Shown here: positions 1 to 8,282 of the stretch, piece by piece
How positions within the stretch are numbered: position 1 is the stretch's first letter
Layout: each line of letters opens with the position of its first letter
NCBI GenBank assembly: GCA_040219515.1
Contig: JAVJSI010000004.1
Coordinates: 1 to 64,000 of the forward strand
From: Acidimicrobiales bacterium
GTDB lineage: Bacteria > Actinomycetota > Acidimicrobiia > Acidimicrobiales > Aldehydirespiratoraceae
DNA length: 64,000 nucleotides
Direction: 5' to 3'
Made by a program: the position numbers and the translations under genes
The notes under the pieces: model-generated
The model's database searches: none
Told to the model about the DNA's origin: nothing
What the model saw: only the letters and a program-made list of their open reading frames with translations

Positions 1-113
1 GTCTGGACCTTCTCCGCCGCGGCCTGCACCACCGCACCCGGCAGCAGCGCATAGTCGACCTTCGCCGCCAGTCCTATCGCTTCGCCAAGGTCGTCCAGCT
101 CCGAAACTTCCAT
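1..113 (-). CDS. Hypothetical protein, N-terminal fragment cut by window edge
   Basis: Only the first 37 codons are in the window. They read MEVSELDDLGEAIGLAAKVD, then a stretch rich in Ala and Leu, so the N-terminus is probably helical. The ATG at 113 has no Shine-Dalgarno, but TATGTT on the minus strand (120-125) sits 6 nt upstream, which fits a leaderless start. Too little is present to name a family. A DUF222/HNH-type N-terminus is conceivable but not shown. Confidence 0.55.
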   Translation of the reverse strand, partial: MEVSELDDLGEAIGLAAKVDYALLPGAVVQAAAEKVQ

Positions 114-200
114 ACACGAAACATACCGAGAGGGTATGACACTCAACATCCGTACAAGGTCAACTCCACGTCGCTTCCGCCCGGCATCGAACCCGTCAGC

Positions 201-995
201 TCACCAGGTCATCCATTGGCCGCCGTTGGCGTCGAGGCTGGTGCCGGTGCAGGCGGCGGAGAGGTCGGACGCGAAGAACACGACGGTGCCGCAGATCTGG
301 GCGGAGTCGGGGATGAACCGGAGCGCGATCTGGTCGGCGATCAGGTCGTACTGCTCCTCGTAGGTGATGCCGGCGGTCTCGGCCATCCCGGTCAGATAGG
401 CCCGCACCGAGGCGCCGAAGATGTAGCCGGGGCAGACGGCGTTGACCCGGATGCCGTCGGGGCCGACCTCGTTGGCGAGCGTGCGGGTGACCGACGTGAG
501 GGCGGACTTGGCGGCCGCGTAGGCGCCGAAGTTCGGACGGTTGTTGCGGATGGACATGGTGGCGATGTTCACGATCGACCCGCCGCCCTGGGCTCGCATG
601 GTGGGCAGCGCCGCCTTGCTGGTGCGCAGGGCGACGGTGCAGTTCATCTGGAGGCTCTCGTTCCAGGTGTCCATCGACGTCTGCTCGAGCGTCTCGAACG
701 GTGGCTGCTTGAACGCGTTGTTGACGAGCACGTCCAGTCGGCCGTACTCGGCGACGGTCGCGGCGACCAGGGCATCGACGGCATCGTCGTCGGTTGCGTC
801 GGTCGGCACGCACAGCGCCCGGCGACCGAGCGCCCGCACTTCCTGGGCGACGTCCTCGAGACGGTCCGCGGAACGGGCGGCCAACACGATGTCGGCGCCC
901 TGTTCGGCCAGCCGCAGCGCAGCGTCTCGCCCCATTCCGGGGCCCACGCCCACCACCACACACGCCCGGTCCTGTAGCAGCATCGTCCCTGTCAT
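201..995 (-). CDS. SDR family NAD(P)-dependent oxidoreductase
   Basis: This 264-residue classical short-chain dehydrogenase should reduce or oxidise a hydroxyl/keto group in the cytoplasm; the substrate is unknown. The Rossmann motif GVGPGMG is at residues 16-22, the NNAF structural motif at 92-95, and the catalytic pair Y159/K163 lies in YAAAK. Length is typical of the family. An internal Met at residue 5 (position 983) follows AGGGACG and could be the true start. The gene stands alone, with the unrelated small gene at 1117 on the opposite strand behind it. Specific function cannot be assigned. Confidence 0.9.
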   Translation of the reverse strand: MTGTMLLQDRACVVVGVGPGMGRDAALRLAEQGADIVLAARSADRLEDVAQEVRALGRRALCVPTDATDDDAVDALVAATVAEYGRLDVLVNNAFKQPPFETLEQTSMDTWNESLQMNCTVALRTSKAALPTMRAQGGGSIVNIATMSIRNNRPNFGAYAAAKSALTSVTRTLANEVGPDGIRVNAVCPGYIFGASVRAYLTGMAETAGITYEEQYDLIADQIALRFIPDSAQICGTVVFFASDLSAACTGTSLDANGGQWMTW

Positions 996-1056
996 CTCTG
1001 TCGCCCGCGTCGACGACCAGCAGACCGTGTGGTCCGGCGCCGGTCAATTCGGTGGG

Positions 1057-1082
1057 GTTTGGTCGATCGACGCGATGGGAAT
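1057..1082 (+). promoter_or_regulatory. Possible stress-sigma (SigB/SigF-like) promoter for the small membrane protein
   Basis: GTTT at 1057-1060 and GGGAAT at 1077-1082 are separated by 16 nt, resembling the GTTT-N14-17-GGG(T/A)A(T) pattern of general-stress sigma factors in Gram-positive bacteria. It lies 34 nt upstream of the 1117 start. The match is short, so this is tentative. Confidence 0.35.
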
Positions 1083-1116
1083 ACCCCGCGACGACAAAGC
1101 GACCGGGAGGTCATCA

Positions 1117-1326
1117 ATGAGTGAGCACGAGAAAGAACCCGATGTCGTCGAACGCGAGATCCACCACACCGAGACACGTCGGGCCGGCGGCGTCGTCGCC
1201 GGTTTCATTCTGGCGGTCGTGCTGATCGCCGCGGCCGCCGTCGCGTATCTCGTGATCTCCGACGACGACGCCGACGGCGAGATCGACGTCGACGTTCCGA
1301 GCGTCGACGTGGACATCGACGAATAG
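1117..1326 (+). CDS. Small single-pass membrane protein with acidic tail
   Basis: The 69-residue product has a charged N-terminus (MSEHEKEPDVVERE), one hydrophobic helix (about residues 24-47, GGVVAGFILAVVLIAAAAVA) and a strongly acidic C-terminal tail of alternating Val/Ile and Asp (DVDVPSVDVDIDE). GGGAGG at 1105-1110 is a good Shine-Dalgarno 6 nt before the ATG, which fixes the start. No family is recognised. With the possible stress promoter upstream, a small envelope stress protein is a guess. Topology is probably N-in with the acidic tail outside, by inference only. Confidence 0.75.
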   Translation: MSEHEKEPDVVEREIHHTETRRAGGVVAGFILAVVLIAAAAVAYLVISDDDADGEIDVDVPSVDVDIDE

Positions 1327-1333
1327 CAAGGTC

Positions 1334-1370
1334 TCGCGGCCGGGCCGACCGCCCCCCGGCCTGGCCGCGA
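1334..1370 (+). terminator. GC-rich hairpin after the small membrane protein gene
   Basis: Arms 1334-1347 and 1357-1370 are complementary except for one pair, with a 9-nt loop. The stem begins 7 nt past the stop codon at 1326. There is no U tract, as is usual for high-GC actinobacterial terminators. Confidence 0.55.
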
Positions 1371-1399
1371 ATGTTCGCTCCGGGCACGGCATGAACCCA

Positions 1400-1435
1400 A
1401 TGTCAAGTTCACTTTCCGGAAAGTGACCTTGACAT
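1400..1435. promoter_or_regulatory. 36-bp near-perfect palindromic operator overlapping a promoter
   Basis: The left half TGTCAAGTTCACTTTCC (1401-1417) mirrors the right half with a single mismatch (1408/1427), and the flanking A/T pair extends it to 36 bp. The right end contains TTGACA (1429-1434), a good -35. TACCTT (1452-1457) serves as -10 and the ATG at 1465 follows 7 nt later, so the transcript is probably leaderless. A dimeric regulator bound here would block RNA polymerase. The XRE protein encoded in the same operon (1899) is the obvious candidate. Confidence 0.75.
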
Positions 1436-1464
1436 AACGACAAGCGTCCTTTACCTTCGGGATC

Positions 1465-1899
1465 ATGAGCGATTCCAACGAAACGACCCCTGAGCTCGAG
1501 ATCCGGGGCCACCGGCTCAGCGCGGAGGACAAGCGCCAGCGCGACAGCTACCTCCGAGAGTTCATACCCGCGATCGCCGTGTTCGGCATCCTGCTGGCGG
1601 TGGTGAGCAACACCGTCGACGAGAACACCTCGGGCGCTCGCCTGTGGATACTCCTGCCGGTGGTCCCGATGATCGGCGTCGCCGTGGCCCTCTTCCGGGC
1701 CGTCCAGCGGGCCGACGAGTACGGACGCATCGTGATGCTCGAATGCATGGCCCTCGGTTTCGGGGTGGCGATGATCGCGGCATTCGCGCTCGGCTTCCTC
1801 GGCATGGTCGGGGTGGCCTGGACCTTCAGTGGTTGGGTCGTGTTCGGCGTAGGAATGACCACGTGGAGCGTGGCCCTCATCGCGCGCGGGATCGGTTGA
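1465..1899 (+). CDS. Small integral membrane protein, partner of XRE regulator
   Basis: The 144-residue protein has a charged N-terminus (about 30 residues) followed by four hydrophobic segments (about 32-50, 61-77, 93-113, 120-141). It forms a two-gene operon with the XRE regulator at 1899, sharing one base (TGATG). Small four-helix membrane proteins coupled to compact Cro/CI-type regulators are a recurring pair in Firmicutes and Actinobacteria, where the membrane partner may sense or sequester the regulator; that role is inferred. The start is leaderless (TACCTT 7 nt upstream) and overlooked by the large palindrome at 1400-1435. Confidence 0.85.
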   Translation: MSDSNETTPELEIRGHRLSAEDKRQRDSYLREFIPAIAVFGILLAVVSNTVDENTSGARLWILLPVVPMIGVAVALFRAVQRADEYGRIVMLECMALGFGVAMIAAFALGFLGMVGVAWTFSGWVVFGVGMTTWSVALIARGIG

Positions 1900-2813
1900 T
1901 GGAGAATCGACTGAAGGAACGCCGGGCGGCCGCCGGATGGAGTCAGGCCCACCTGGCCGACCTCCTCGGGGTGAGCCGACAGACGGTCAATGCCCTCGAG
2001 AAGGGGCGCTACGACCCCAGCCTGCCACTGGCCTTCCGGCTCGCCCGGGTCTTCTCCACCACGATCGAGGACCTGTTCAACCCGAGTGCCGAAGACCTCG
2101 GTACGGCGGCCGAGTCGTCGGCCGCCCCGGCTGAGCAGCGTCCTCGCCATGAGATCGACGGGGATGAAGGCAGCGCGTGAGCGGGTCCACGGCTGGCCCG
2201 ACTCCGCGTCGTACCCGCTCGGGAGCTGCACACTCTCAGGTACGGCGGCGATCATCCCTGCAGCCTCGGCGGTGAGTAGGCAGCGGTTGACATGGTCGGC
2301 GTGGCCGAGCACCCCGGCCCGGCCGGCTTCCATGCCGGCGGCCGCGAGGAGCCGCAGCCCCTTGGCCAGCACCCCTTCGGTGCTGAGGTAGACGACGGAA
2401 CCATCGGCGGCCGCATCGGGCTCGATCGAGATCACCCCGGGCACGTGCATGTCGGCGAGGACGTGCGCCACCTCCCATTGAGCGATGATCGGCACCGGTC
2501 GGTGGGCGACGAACGCAGCGGCGATGCGTGCGAGTTCCTCGTTGGTCGGGCCGGGCGCCAGAGATGCCATGGCGGGGATCTCGCCCTCCGCCGTCTCGAC
2601 GCCTGACCGCAATCGGTAGCCGTAGGCGAGGATCCACAGCGACTCGACGATGTCGTCGGCGATCCGGGTCGGGCGATAGGAGAGAAGGGGAGCGGTGGCG
2701 ACGCCCTCCCCCCGGATGAGCGACTCGACGATGTCGTCGGGGAGATCGGCGACCACCGCGCCAGCGAGCCGAGGGTCGCGGAGCTCCAGTGCGAGTCGTT
2801 CCTCGATCTCCAC
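1548..2813 (-). CDS. YdcF/DUF218-like protein with uncertain 3' end
   Basis: The convincing part is 2110-2813, about 235 residues. It contains VPIIAQWEVAHVLADMHVPG, VYLSTEGVLAKG, VLGHADHVNRCLLTAEAAG and YDAESGQPWTRSRAAFIPVD, which resemble YdcF-like proteins (HxxR in a late helix). The GTG at 2813 is chosen because GGAAG lies 6 nt upstream; the longer ATG start at 2888 would run into the next gene. No in-frame stop occurs until 1548, so the frame reads antisense through the XRE gene and much of the membrane-protein gene. That tail has shadow-like composition. The real protein probably ends near 2070-2110, with the stop lost by mutation, frameshift or sequencing error. Confidence 0.5.
   Translation of the reverse strand: MEIEERLALELRDPRLAGAVVADLPDDIVESLIRGEGVATAPLLSYRPTRIADDIVESLWILAYGYRLRSGVETAEGEIPAMASLAPGPTNEELARIAAAFVAHRPVPIIAQWEVAHVLADMHVPGVISIEPDAAADGSVVYLSTEGVLAKGLRLLAAAGMEAGRAGVLGHADHVNRCLLTAEAAGMIAAVPESVQLPSGYDAESGQPWTRSRAAFIPVDLMARTLLSRGGRRLGRRTEVFGTRVEQVLDRGGEDPGEPEGQWQAGVVAPLLEGIDRLSAHPEEVGQVGLTPSGGRPAFLQSILHQPIPRAMRATLHVVIPTPNTTQPLKVQATPTMPRKPSANAAIIATPKPRAMHSSITMRPYSSARWTARKRATATPIIGTTGRSIHRRAPEVFSSTVLLTTASRMPNTAIAGMNSRR
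1899..2180 (+). CDS. XRE (Cro/CI) family transcriptional regulator
   Basis: This 93-residue DNA-binding protein begins MENRLKERRAAAGWSQAHLA. The helix-turn-helix spans about residues 14-36 (SQAHLADLLGVSRQTVNALE), followed by the family-typical KGRYDPSLPLAFRLARVF and IEDLF. It belongs to the compact YozG/PBSX-like group, which carries no sensor domain; the C-terminal tail after residue 65 is low complexity. The ATG overlaps the stop of the membrane gene by one base, so translation is coupled. The 36-bp palindrome upstream of the operon suggests autoregulation. Confidence 0.9.
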   Translation: MENRLKERRAAAGWSQAHLADLLGVSRQTVNALEKGRYDPSLPLAFRLARVFSTTIEDLFNPSAEDLGTAAESSAAPAEQRPRHEIDGDEGSA

Positions 2814-2835
2814 GATTCCCTTCCGTGGTCGGAGG

Positions 2836-4836
2836 CTAGGTCGGCGGTGCCACGCAGGGCGCACCACCGCAGACGTCGATGACTTCACCGGTGCGCAGGA
2901 AGTGGTCGATCTGCTCGATGGCGGGCAGGTGGCGGCGAGGGTCCTCGTGGGGGTCGTCGCCGTCGCGGGGCGGCGTGTTCGTGATCGGCGAAACCGGCGA
3001 ACCGGTGTCCCAGAGCACCAGGGCCGAGCCGGCGAACGGATACGAGTCGATGCGGGGGATGTTCCAGAACGGTTCGACGTCGGTCGAGCGACCCGGGGCC
3101 ACCGCAGGCCACACCACCGACGCGCCCATCGTGCGGGCCATCACGTCCATGGCGACGTTGGCGACCTGGTGGTCGCCGAGGGCACCGTGCAGGAGCGCCC
3201 GCTTCTCGTTCTGGCCGCGGAGCGGCTCCTCGAAGTAGGTGGCGTAGCCGTTGCCCTCGCTGCGGTCCCACAGCATCTGCATGAGGTCGAGCAGCAGCGC
3301 CTGGTCGGCCTTGTCGGGGTAGGCCGGGTTGAGCACCAGTTGGAACGCGTCGAAGTCGACGCTGCGGTTGAGCAGGGTGCTGTAGTTCATGCCCGGCACG
3401 CCGAAGACGCCGATGTCCCAGTCGGTCGAGACCGCGGTGGACACCGGGCCCATGATCCCGCCCTGGCTGATGCCGTAGTAACCGAGTTCGGAGGTGTCGA
3501 GACGCGGCGCGCCGTCGTCGTCCTGGAACGCAGGGTGCGACGCGAAGCCGTCGGCGTGGCGCATGAGACGGCCGAGGAAGAGGGTGTTGAGATGGCCCTG
3601 GAGCAGGCGGTCGGCCAGGGTCGGGAACAGGCTGGCATCGCCGAGCACCCTGACGGCGTGGGGGACGTCCTCCGCGGCCATGCCGATGAGGTCGGTGCCG
3701 CACACGACGTGGTTGTGGTTCTCGGCGAGCAGGCGCGGCCCGGTCGAGGTGGTCTGACTCCTCGTGCCGAGCAGACCATGGCCGTAGACCAGGCCTCGTC
3801 CCGGATCGGCCGCGGTGGCGATCTCGGGGATCATGCAGCGATACACGGACGAAAAGGTGCCGTTGACGGTCGGCCGTCCACGCCGGTCGAGGTTGAGGCC
3901 GTTGCCGGGTGAACCGTCGCCGGTGAGGTACAGCGGCACCTCGTAGGTGCCCTCGATCAGTCGGTACGTCGAGCCGTTCGGCACCTCGTCGCGATCGACC
4001 GTGAACGTCGGTGACGCCCGGCGGAGGGAGCGGAACGCGTCGTCGCGCATGCGCACCAGAGGGTCGGTGAGGTCCCTCGTGGAGATGACCGTGAACTCCC
4101 AGGCGAGCACGAGGTCGTCGCGTTCGACCCCGGCCCGTTCGAGCTCGCCGAACATGCGGTCCATGTCGCGGCGCCGGTCCTCGACCTCGGCAACGTCGCT
4201 CTCCAGATTGTCGCGGTAGGCCCGGAAGGCGTCGGTCGGCTCGATCGGGTTGCCGTCGTCGTCGACCAGATCGCGCAGGGCCACGATGATCCGGTGCCCG
4301 TTCTCGTAGTTCTCGGCCGGGCGGACGTAGAGGACCTGGCGATCGGGGTCGGTGGCGTTGGCGTCGAGTTCGGCCCAGTGCGGCCAGCGCTCGCCGGTGG
4401 TGGCGTCGAGGACCACGCTGCCGGAGTCCGCATCGAGCGAGCGGGCGATGTCGGTGATGGGCGCAAGGCCCGAACCGTCGGGATCGACGCCCGGGATGAG
4501 GGCGAGGGCGGCAGCACCGGGGCTGAACCCGTCGTTGGCATTGATCCGGGAGGCGTCGACCGAGGCCTCCGAACCGTTGACCGGGAGCGCGATGTCGGGG
4601 ATCTCGACGTGGTGGATCCGGCCGGATGATCCCCGCTGGTCGGCGAAGTGGTTGCTCGGGAAGGGCAACGCACACCCGTTGCCGATGAACTCACACGCCG
4701 GATCCTGGTCCAGGGTGAGGTCGATCGTGCCGTCGAATCGTCCCTTCCCGTCGTGATCGTGGCGTCCGCCCCGGTGCGGATGGCAGGCCGCCGCCACCAG
4801 TCCCACGGCCATCAACAGCACCACGATCCGTCGCAT
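2836..4836 (-). CDS. Secreted lipoprotein, alpha/beta-hydrolase-like
   Basis: The 666-residue precursor has a lipoprotein signal peptide, with lipobox VAAAC and the acylated Cys at 18, so it should be anchored outside the membrane. The N-terminal half holds beta-rich segments (LPFPSNHFAD, IPGVDPDGSGLAPITDIARS). The C-terminal half contains a nucleophile elbow GISQGG, preceded by VYGHGLLGTRSQ, as in lipase/esterase folds such as the VolA-like surface lipases. A catalytic Asp/His cannot be fixed by eye, though GDHQVANVAMD is a plausible late loop. GAGGGGGA before the ATG supports the start. It is most likely an esterase or lipase of unknown substrate. Confidence 0.75.
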   Translation of the reverse strand: MRRIVVLLMAVGLVAAACHPHRGGRHDHDGKGRFDGTIDLTLDQDPACEFIGNGCALPFPSNHFADQRGSSGRIHHVEIPDIALPVNGSEASVDASRINANDGFSPGAAALALIPGVDPDGSGLAPITDIARSLDADSGSVVLDATTGERWPHWAELDANATDPDRQVLYVRPAENYENGHRIIVALRDLVDDDGNPIEPTDAFRAYRDNLESDVAEVEDRRRDMDRMFGELERAGVERDDLVLAWEFTVISTRDLTDPLVRMRDDAFRSLRRASPTFTVDRDEVPNGSTYRLIEGTYEVPLYLTGDGSPGNGLNLDRRGRPTVNGTFSSVYRCMIPEIATAADPGRGLVYGHGLLGTRSQTTSTGPRLLAENHNHVVCGTDLIGMAAEDVPHAVRVLGDASLFPTLADRLLQGHLNTLFLGRLMRHADGFASHPAFQDDDGAPRLDTSELGYYGISQGGIMGPVSTAVSTDWDIGVFGVPGMNYSTLLNRSVDFDAFQLVLNPAYPDKADQALLLDLMQMLWDRSEGNGYATYFEEPLRGQNEKRALLHGALGDHQVANVAMDVMARTMGASVVWPAVAPGRSTDVEPFWNIPRIDSYPFAGSALVLWDTGSPVSPITNTPPRDGDDPHEDPRRHLPAIEQIDHFLRTGEVIDVCGGAPCVAPPT

Positions 4837-4902
4837 GAGTCCCCCTCGTCCCCGTGCTTGTTGTAGTGCAGGCGGCGACGGGAGTAAATCGTTCGAAGCC
4901 GC

Positions 4903-6585
4903 TCAGGCGTTGGCGGCGATGACGCGACCGGGAAGGTCGCCGGTGAACTGCCCGTCGAGTTGGACCGGCACGCCGCCCACGATCGTGGCCCGGTAGCCAC
5001 CGTCGGGGCGGCGCAGGCGGGCGCCGTCGTTGGGAAGGTCGTGGACGAATCCGTCGGCGTCGTAGTGGATCTCGTCGAGCGCGAACACGACGAGATCGGC
5101 GATCTTGCCCTCGGCGATCACGCCGCGGTCGGTGAAGCCGAACACCTCGGCCTGACGACCGGTCAGCTCGTGGACCGCCGCTTCGAGGGTGAAGTCGCCG
5201 CGCTCACGGACATGGCGGGTGAGCAACAAGGTGGTGTCGCCCGAGGCGCACAGCATCTGCATGTGGGCGCCGGCGTCGGACGAGCTGACGAGCACGGCCG
5301 GGTCGGTCAGGGTGCGGCTCATGCCCTCGACATCGGTGTTGGCCACGCCAGTGGCGACGATGCCCGGGCGGCAGTCGTTGGCGAGCACGAAGTCGGCCAG
5401 TACGTCGGACGGGTGGCCGCCCTTGGCGGCAACGAGTTCGGCCAGGTTGCTGCCGAGCCACTGCTGGTTCGCGTCGCCGACCACCTCGACGAAGCGGGCC
5501 TTCTCCGGCGCATTGACGGGGAACATGGAGCGGGTCGTGCGGTCCCACTCTGCCCTCGCGGCGTCTCGCCACTCGGGGTCGTGCAGGATCGCCGCCTTCT
5601 CGTCGGCCGGTGCGGCGATGACCTTGTGCCAGCCCTCGGGCATCGACATGAACATCATCGACGAGTCCCAGTTGAGGCGGAAGTCGACCGTGCGTGGAGA
5701 GAGCTGGGGATAGGTGTGGCAACCCTCGGCCGCCAGCATGCGGGTGACGTCGAGCCACTTCAGGGTGGTGTCCCCGGAGTGGACGAAGCCGGTCCACGTC
5801 ATCGGGATGCCGCGAGCGCCGCAGCGGCGGGCGAGATCGATGAAGGCTGTCTCGGCGTCCTCGCCGAGCAGGTTGGGGATGAACTCGACGAGGCCGTGCC
5901 CGTGGCGCTCGATCACGTCGAGGAGGGCGTCGAGTTCGGCGCCGTCGGCGAAGCGGGATGGGACGGGGCGGCCCTGCGCATCGACGTCGAACTGCGAGGT
6001 GGACAGGCCCCACGCTCCGGCGGTCATGGCGTCGTCGAGGAGCGCGGCCATGGCGGCGATGTCGTCGTCGGTGGCCGGCTCCCACGCCCGGTCGCCCATT
6101 ACGGCGAGGCGCAGCGGGCTGTGGCCGACGAGGGCGGCGAGGTTGATGCCGGTGCCGGTGGTGTTGACGGTGTCGCGATAGCCGGAGTAGTCCTCCCAGG
6201 TCCACGGCACGGCGTCGTCGAAGAGGTGACGGGGCACGTCCTCGATGTAGGCGAAGAGGTCGGAGATCTCCGCTCGGGAGCTCTCGGTGACGGGGTAGAG
6301 CGACAGGCTGCAGTTGCCCACGAGCATTGTCGTCACGCCGTGCAGGGGGTCCGGGTCGAGCCGCGGGTCCCAGAACACCTGCGGGTCGGTGTGGGCGTGC
6401 GAGTCGATGAACCCCGGGGCCACGATCGCGCCGGCAGCGTCGATCACGGTCTCGCCGGTCGGTTGAAGGTCGGGACCGACCTCGACGATGCGGCCGTCCT
6501 TCGTGCGAACATCGCCACGAACGGCCGGCGCGCCGGTGCCGTCGATGACCATCCCGCCGCGGATCAGAAGTCCCTTGTCGGTCAT
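4903..6585 (-). CDS. Amidohydrolase, N-acyl-D-amino-acid deacylase type
   Basis: The 560-residue amidohydrolase starts MTDKGLLIRGGMVIDGTGAP, the usual small beta-sandwich of the urease superfamily, then APGFIDSHAHTDP with metal ligands H63 and H65. Later metal-site regions include LVEFIPNLLGED, SSDAGAHMQML and the C-terminal GKIADLVVF return strand. The layout matches the D-aminoacylase/dihydroorotase-like subgroup (amidohydrolase_3), which opens cyclic amides or removes N-acyl groups. GGAG lies about 8 nt before the ATG at 6585; a longer frame to 6711 lacks a ribosome site. The substrate is unknown. Confidence 0.85.
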   Translation of the reverse strand: MTDKGLLIRGGMVIDGTGAPAVRGDVRTKDGRIVEVGPDLQPTGETVIDAAGAIVAPGFIDSHAHTDPQVFWDPRLDPDPLHGVTTMLVGNCSLSLYPVTESSRAEISDLFAYIEDVPRHLFDDAVPWTWEDYSGYRDTVNTTGTGINLAALVGHSPLRLAVMGDRAWEPATDDDIAAMAALLDDAMTAGAWGLSTSQFDVDAQGRPVPSRFADGAELDALLDVIERHGHGLVEFIPNLLGEDAETAFIDLARRCGARGIPMTWTGFVHSGDTTLKWLDVTRMLAAEGCHTYPQLSPRTVDFRLNWDSSMMFMSMPEGWHKVIAAPADEKAAILHDPEWRDAARAEWDRTTRSMFPVNAPEKARFVEVVGDANQQWLGSNLAELVAAKGGHPSDVLADFVLANDCRPGIVATGVANTDVEGMSRTLTDPAVLVSSSDAGAHMQMLCASGDTTLLLTRHVRERGDFTLEAAVHELTGRQAEVFGFTDRGVIAEGKIADLVVFALDEIHYDADGFVHDLPNDGARLRRPDGGYRATIVGGVPVQLDGQFTGDLPGRVIAANA

Positions 6586-6674
6586 TGCGAGTCTCCAGCC
6601 GTCGAGGATCAGCTCGGGGGAGACGGTAGTGGTGGCCGACGGGCCGGTCCGCATCCTCGGTCGCGTGGACTGAA

Positions 6675-7955
6675 TCAGAGCTCGACCGGTGTGCCGAGAT
6701 CGAAGTGCCATTCCCAGAGCTTCCCCACCCGCATCAGCGCGACGGCGTCGGGTTCGGGTGCCTCAGCGGCATCCGGGTCGATGGTGATGTCGACGAGGAC
6801 CCGGCCCCGTTCGGGGGTGGTGACCTCGACCCGGCTGCGACGATCGACGCCGAACGCGGTGCCGACGAAACCGGCTGGTTCGCCGGCCGCGCAGAGGCCG
6901 ATCCATCCGGGGTGGCCGGGATCATCGAGGCCGGGGTGCTCGGACGTCAGCTCGACCCGGACCGTGTCGCCGTCGATGGTGATGTCGCGCCGGTAGCCGT
7001 GGGGGATGGCGCCGGTGACGGCGAGCACCGCGGCCATTGTTTCTGTAGGCCGTGGCTCGGTCGGGCGGGTCTCGGTCGGGTGGACGCCGGTCACGAGCGG
7101 GGCGAGCCGCTCGGCCGAGATGGCGGCGCTGGCCAACCACGACTGCACGATCATCGTGTGGGCCACGTCGGCGCCCCAGCGTTCGGCCATCGTGAGCTGT
7201 GCCGCGGCGGTGAGGAGTTGCGCCTGCACGATGAACTCGCGGGTGACTGCGGCAAGCGTCGACGAGTCGAGATCGGGGAGCTTGGCCGTGGGCACGAAGG
7301 CACCCGAGTAGTCCTCCATGCCGTCGCCGACCGGGGCGCGACGCTCGTTGGGCACCGTGCTGCCGGCCAACGCCTTCACCTCTTCGGTGATGGGGAACGT
7401 GGTGATCGGCTCGTTGGCCGGATCGATCTTCAGCGTCCAGTGGCAGTGGGGATGGCGGTCGACCGGAGTGCGCGGGGGCCGGTGGATGGGTCGGATGCGG
7501 GCCCGGGGGTTGGTGGCCAGCGCGGTGGCGTCGAACGTGGGGTCCTCGATGGTGTGACACATGCCGAAGACACGTTCGTCGCCGTGCTCCTCGGCGTCGA
7601 TGAGCGCACCACAGTGGTTCAGCCAGAACTCGGCGTCGTGCTCGTCGTGCACGCGGTAGGCGACGTCCATGTACTGATGGACGAAGCCGTTGTCGAACTG
7701 CAGCGCCTTCATGATCGCGTCGACGCCGTCGCCCTCGATCCCGAGGAGTGACCGGAGCCGATGCGTGTAGACGGGGCTGGCCCCCATCCACAGGTCGATG
7801 GCGACCTCGTTCATCGAGTCGAACTCGCCGGTGTGCAGCACGACCTGGGGCAGCATCCCGCGGTTGGCGATCATGCCGAGGAGCATCAGCTCGTGGGCCA
7901 CCGCCAGAAGCGTCTCCCGGTCGAGTTCGTCGAGCGTCGTCGAAGCGGTGGTCAT
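6675..7955 (-). CDS. Conserved actinobacterial protein of unknown function
   Basis: This 426-residue soluble protein starts MTTASTTLDELDRETLLAVA behind the strong Shine-Dalgarno GGGGGA. A conserved-looking core has FWLNHCGALIDAEEHGDE, then MCHTIEDPTFDATALATNP and RPIHRPPRTP. The Cys/His-rich composition there suggests a metal or catalytic site. I recall similar sequences from mycobacteria and other lipid-degrading actinobacteria but no established activity; a distant resemblance to L-2-amino-thiazoline-4-carboxylate hydrolase-like proteins is possible. The region after residue 280 contains a Thr/Pro-rich linker (TETRPTEPRPTETM). It lies 89 bp behind the amidohydrolase gene and on the same strand. 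Confidence 0.75.
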   Translation of the reverse strand: MTTASTTLDELDRETLLAVAHELMLLGMIANRGMLPQVVLHTGEFDSMNEVAIDLWMGASPVYTHRLRSLLGIEGDGVDAIMKALQFDNGFVHQYMDVAYRVHDEHDAEFWLNHCGALIDAEEHGDERVFGMCHTIEDPTFDATALATNPRARIRPIHRPPRTPVDRHPHCHWTLKIDPANEPITTFPITEEVKALAGSTVPNERRAPVGDGMEDYSGAFVPTAKLPDLDSSTLAAVTREFIVQAQLLTAAAQLTMAERWGADVAHTMIVQSWLASAAISAERLAPLVTGVHPTETRPTEPRPTETMAAVLAVTGAIPHGYRRDITIDGDTVRVELTSEHPGLDDPGHPGWIGLCAAGEPAGFVGTAFGVDRRSRVEVTTPERGRVLVDITIDPDAAEAPEPDAVALMRVGKLWEWHFDLGTPVEL

Positions 7956-8282
7956 GACGTCCCCCTTGTCGTCCGTCTCCAGTGGCGACGGCTGTGGTCG
8001 CGCGTTGTGTCGGACGACCACACGATGATCTGTCCCGAATGTTACGAGGCCGGGCCAGCGGACGCTATGGTGATCACCGCAACTTATCGCCGGTGTCGTC
8101 GTGACGCCGGCCGGCAAGTGTGGCGCCGACGTCGAACACCTCAGGGGGTGATCCGGAAGAAGCCACCGGCCGGCCGACGGAGACGCCCATGTGCCGCCAG
8201 GGGTTTCCGACTCCAGTTTCGCGCGGCCCTCGAACGAACCGGCGTTGCTCGACCTGAACCGCAACCCCGGACATCCACCGAC
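7956..8282. other. Divergent control region of the conserved protein and the ect operon
   Basis: The 327-bp gap separates two divergent transcripts. It contains an inverted repeat TGTGGTCG (7993-8000) / CGACCACA (8015-8022) with a 14-bp spacer, near the minus-strand gene. TATGGT at 8067-8072 is the best -10-like hexamer toward ectA. I see no gene here. Confidence 0.4.

Noticed and set aside
541-1116. Upstream extension of the small membrane protein to position 541
   Set aside because: It would overlap the SDR gene antisense; GGGAGG before ATG 1117 gives a clear start.
4960-6996. Long plus-strand open frame across the amidohydrolase
   Set aside because: Antisense shadow; it spans the boundary of two real minus-strand genes and has no motifs.
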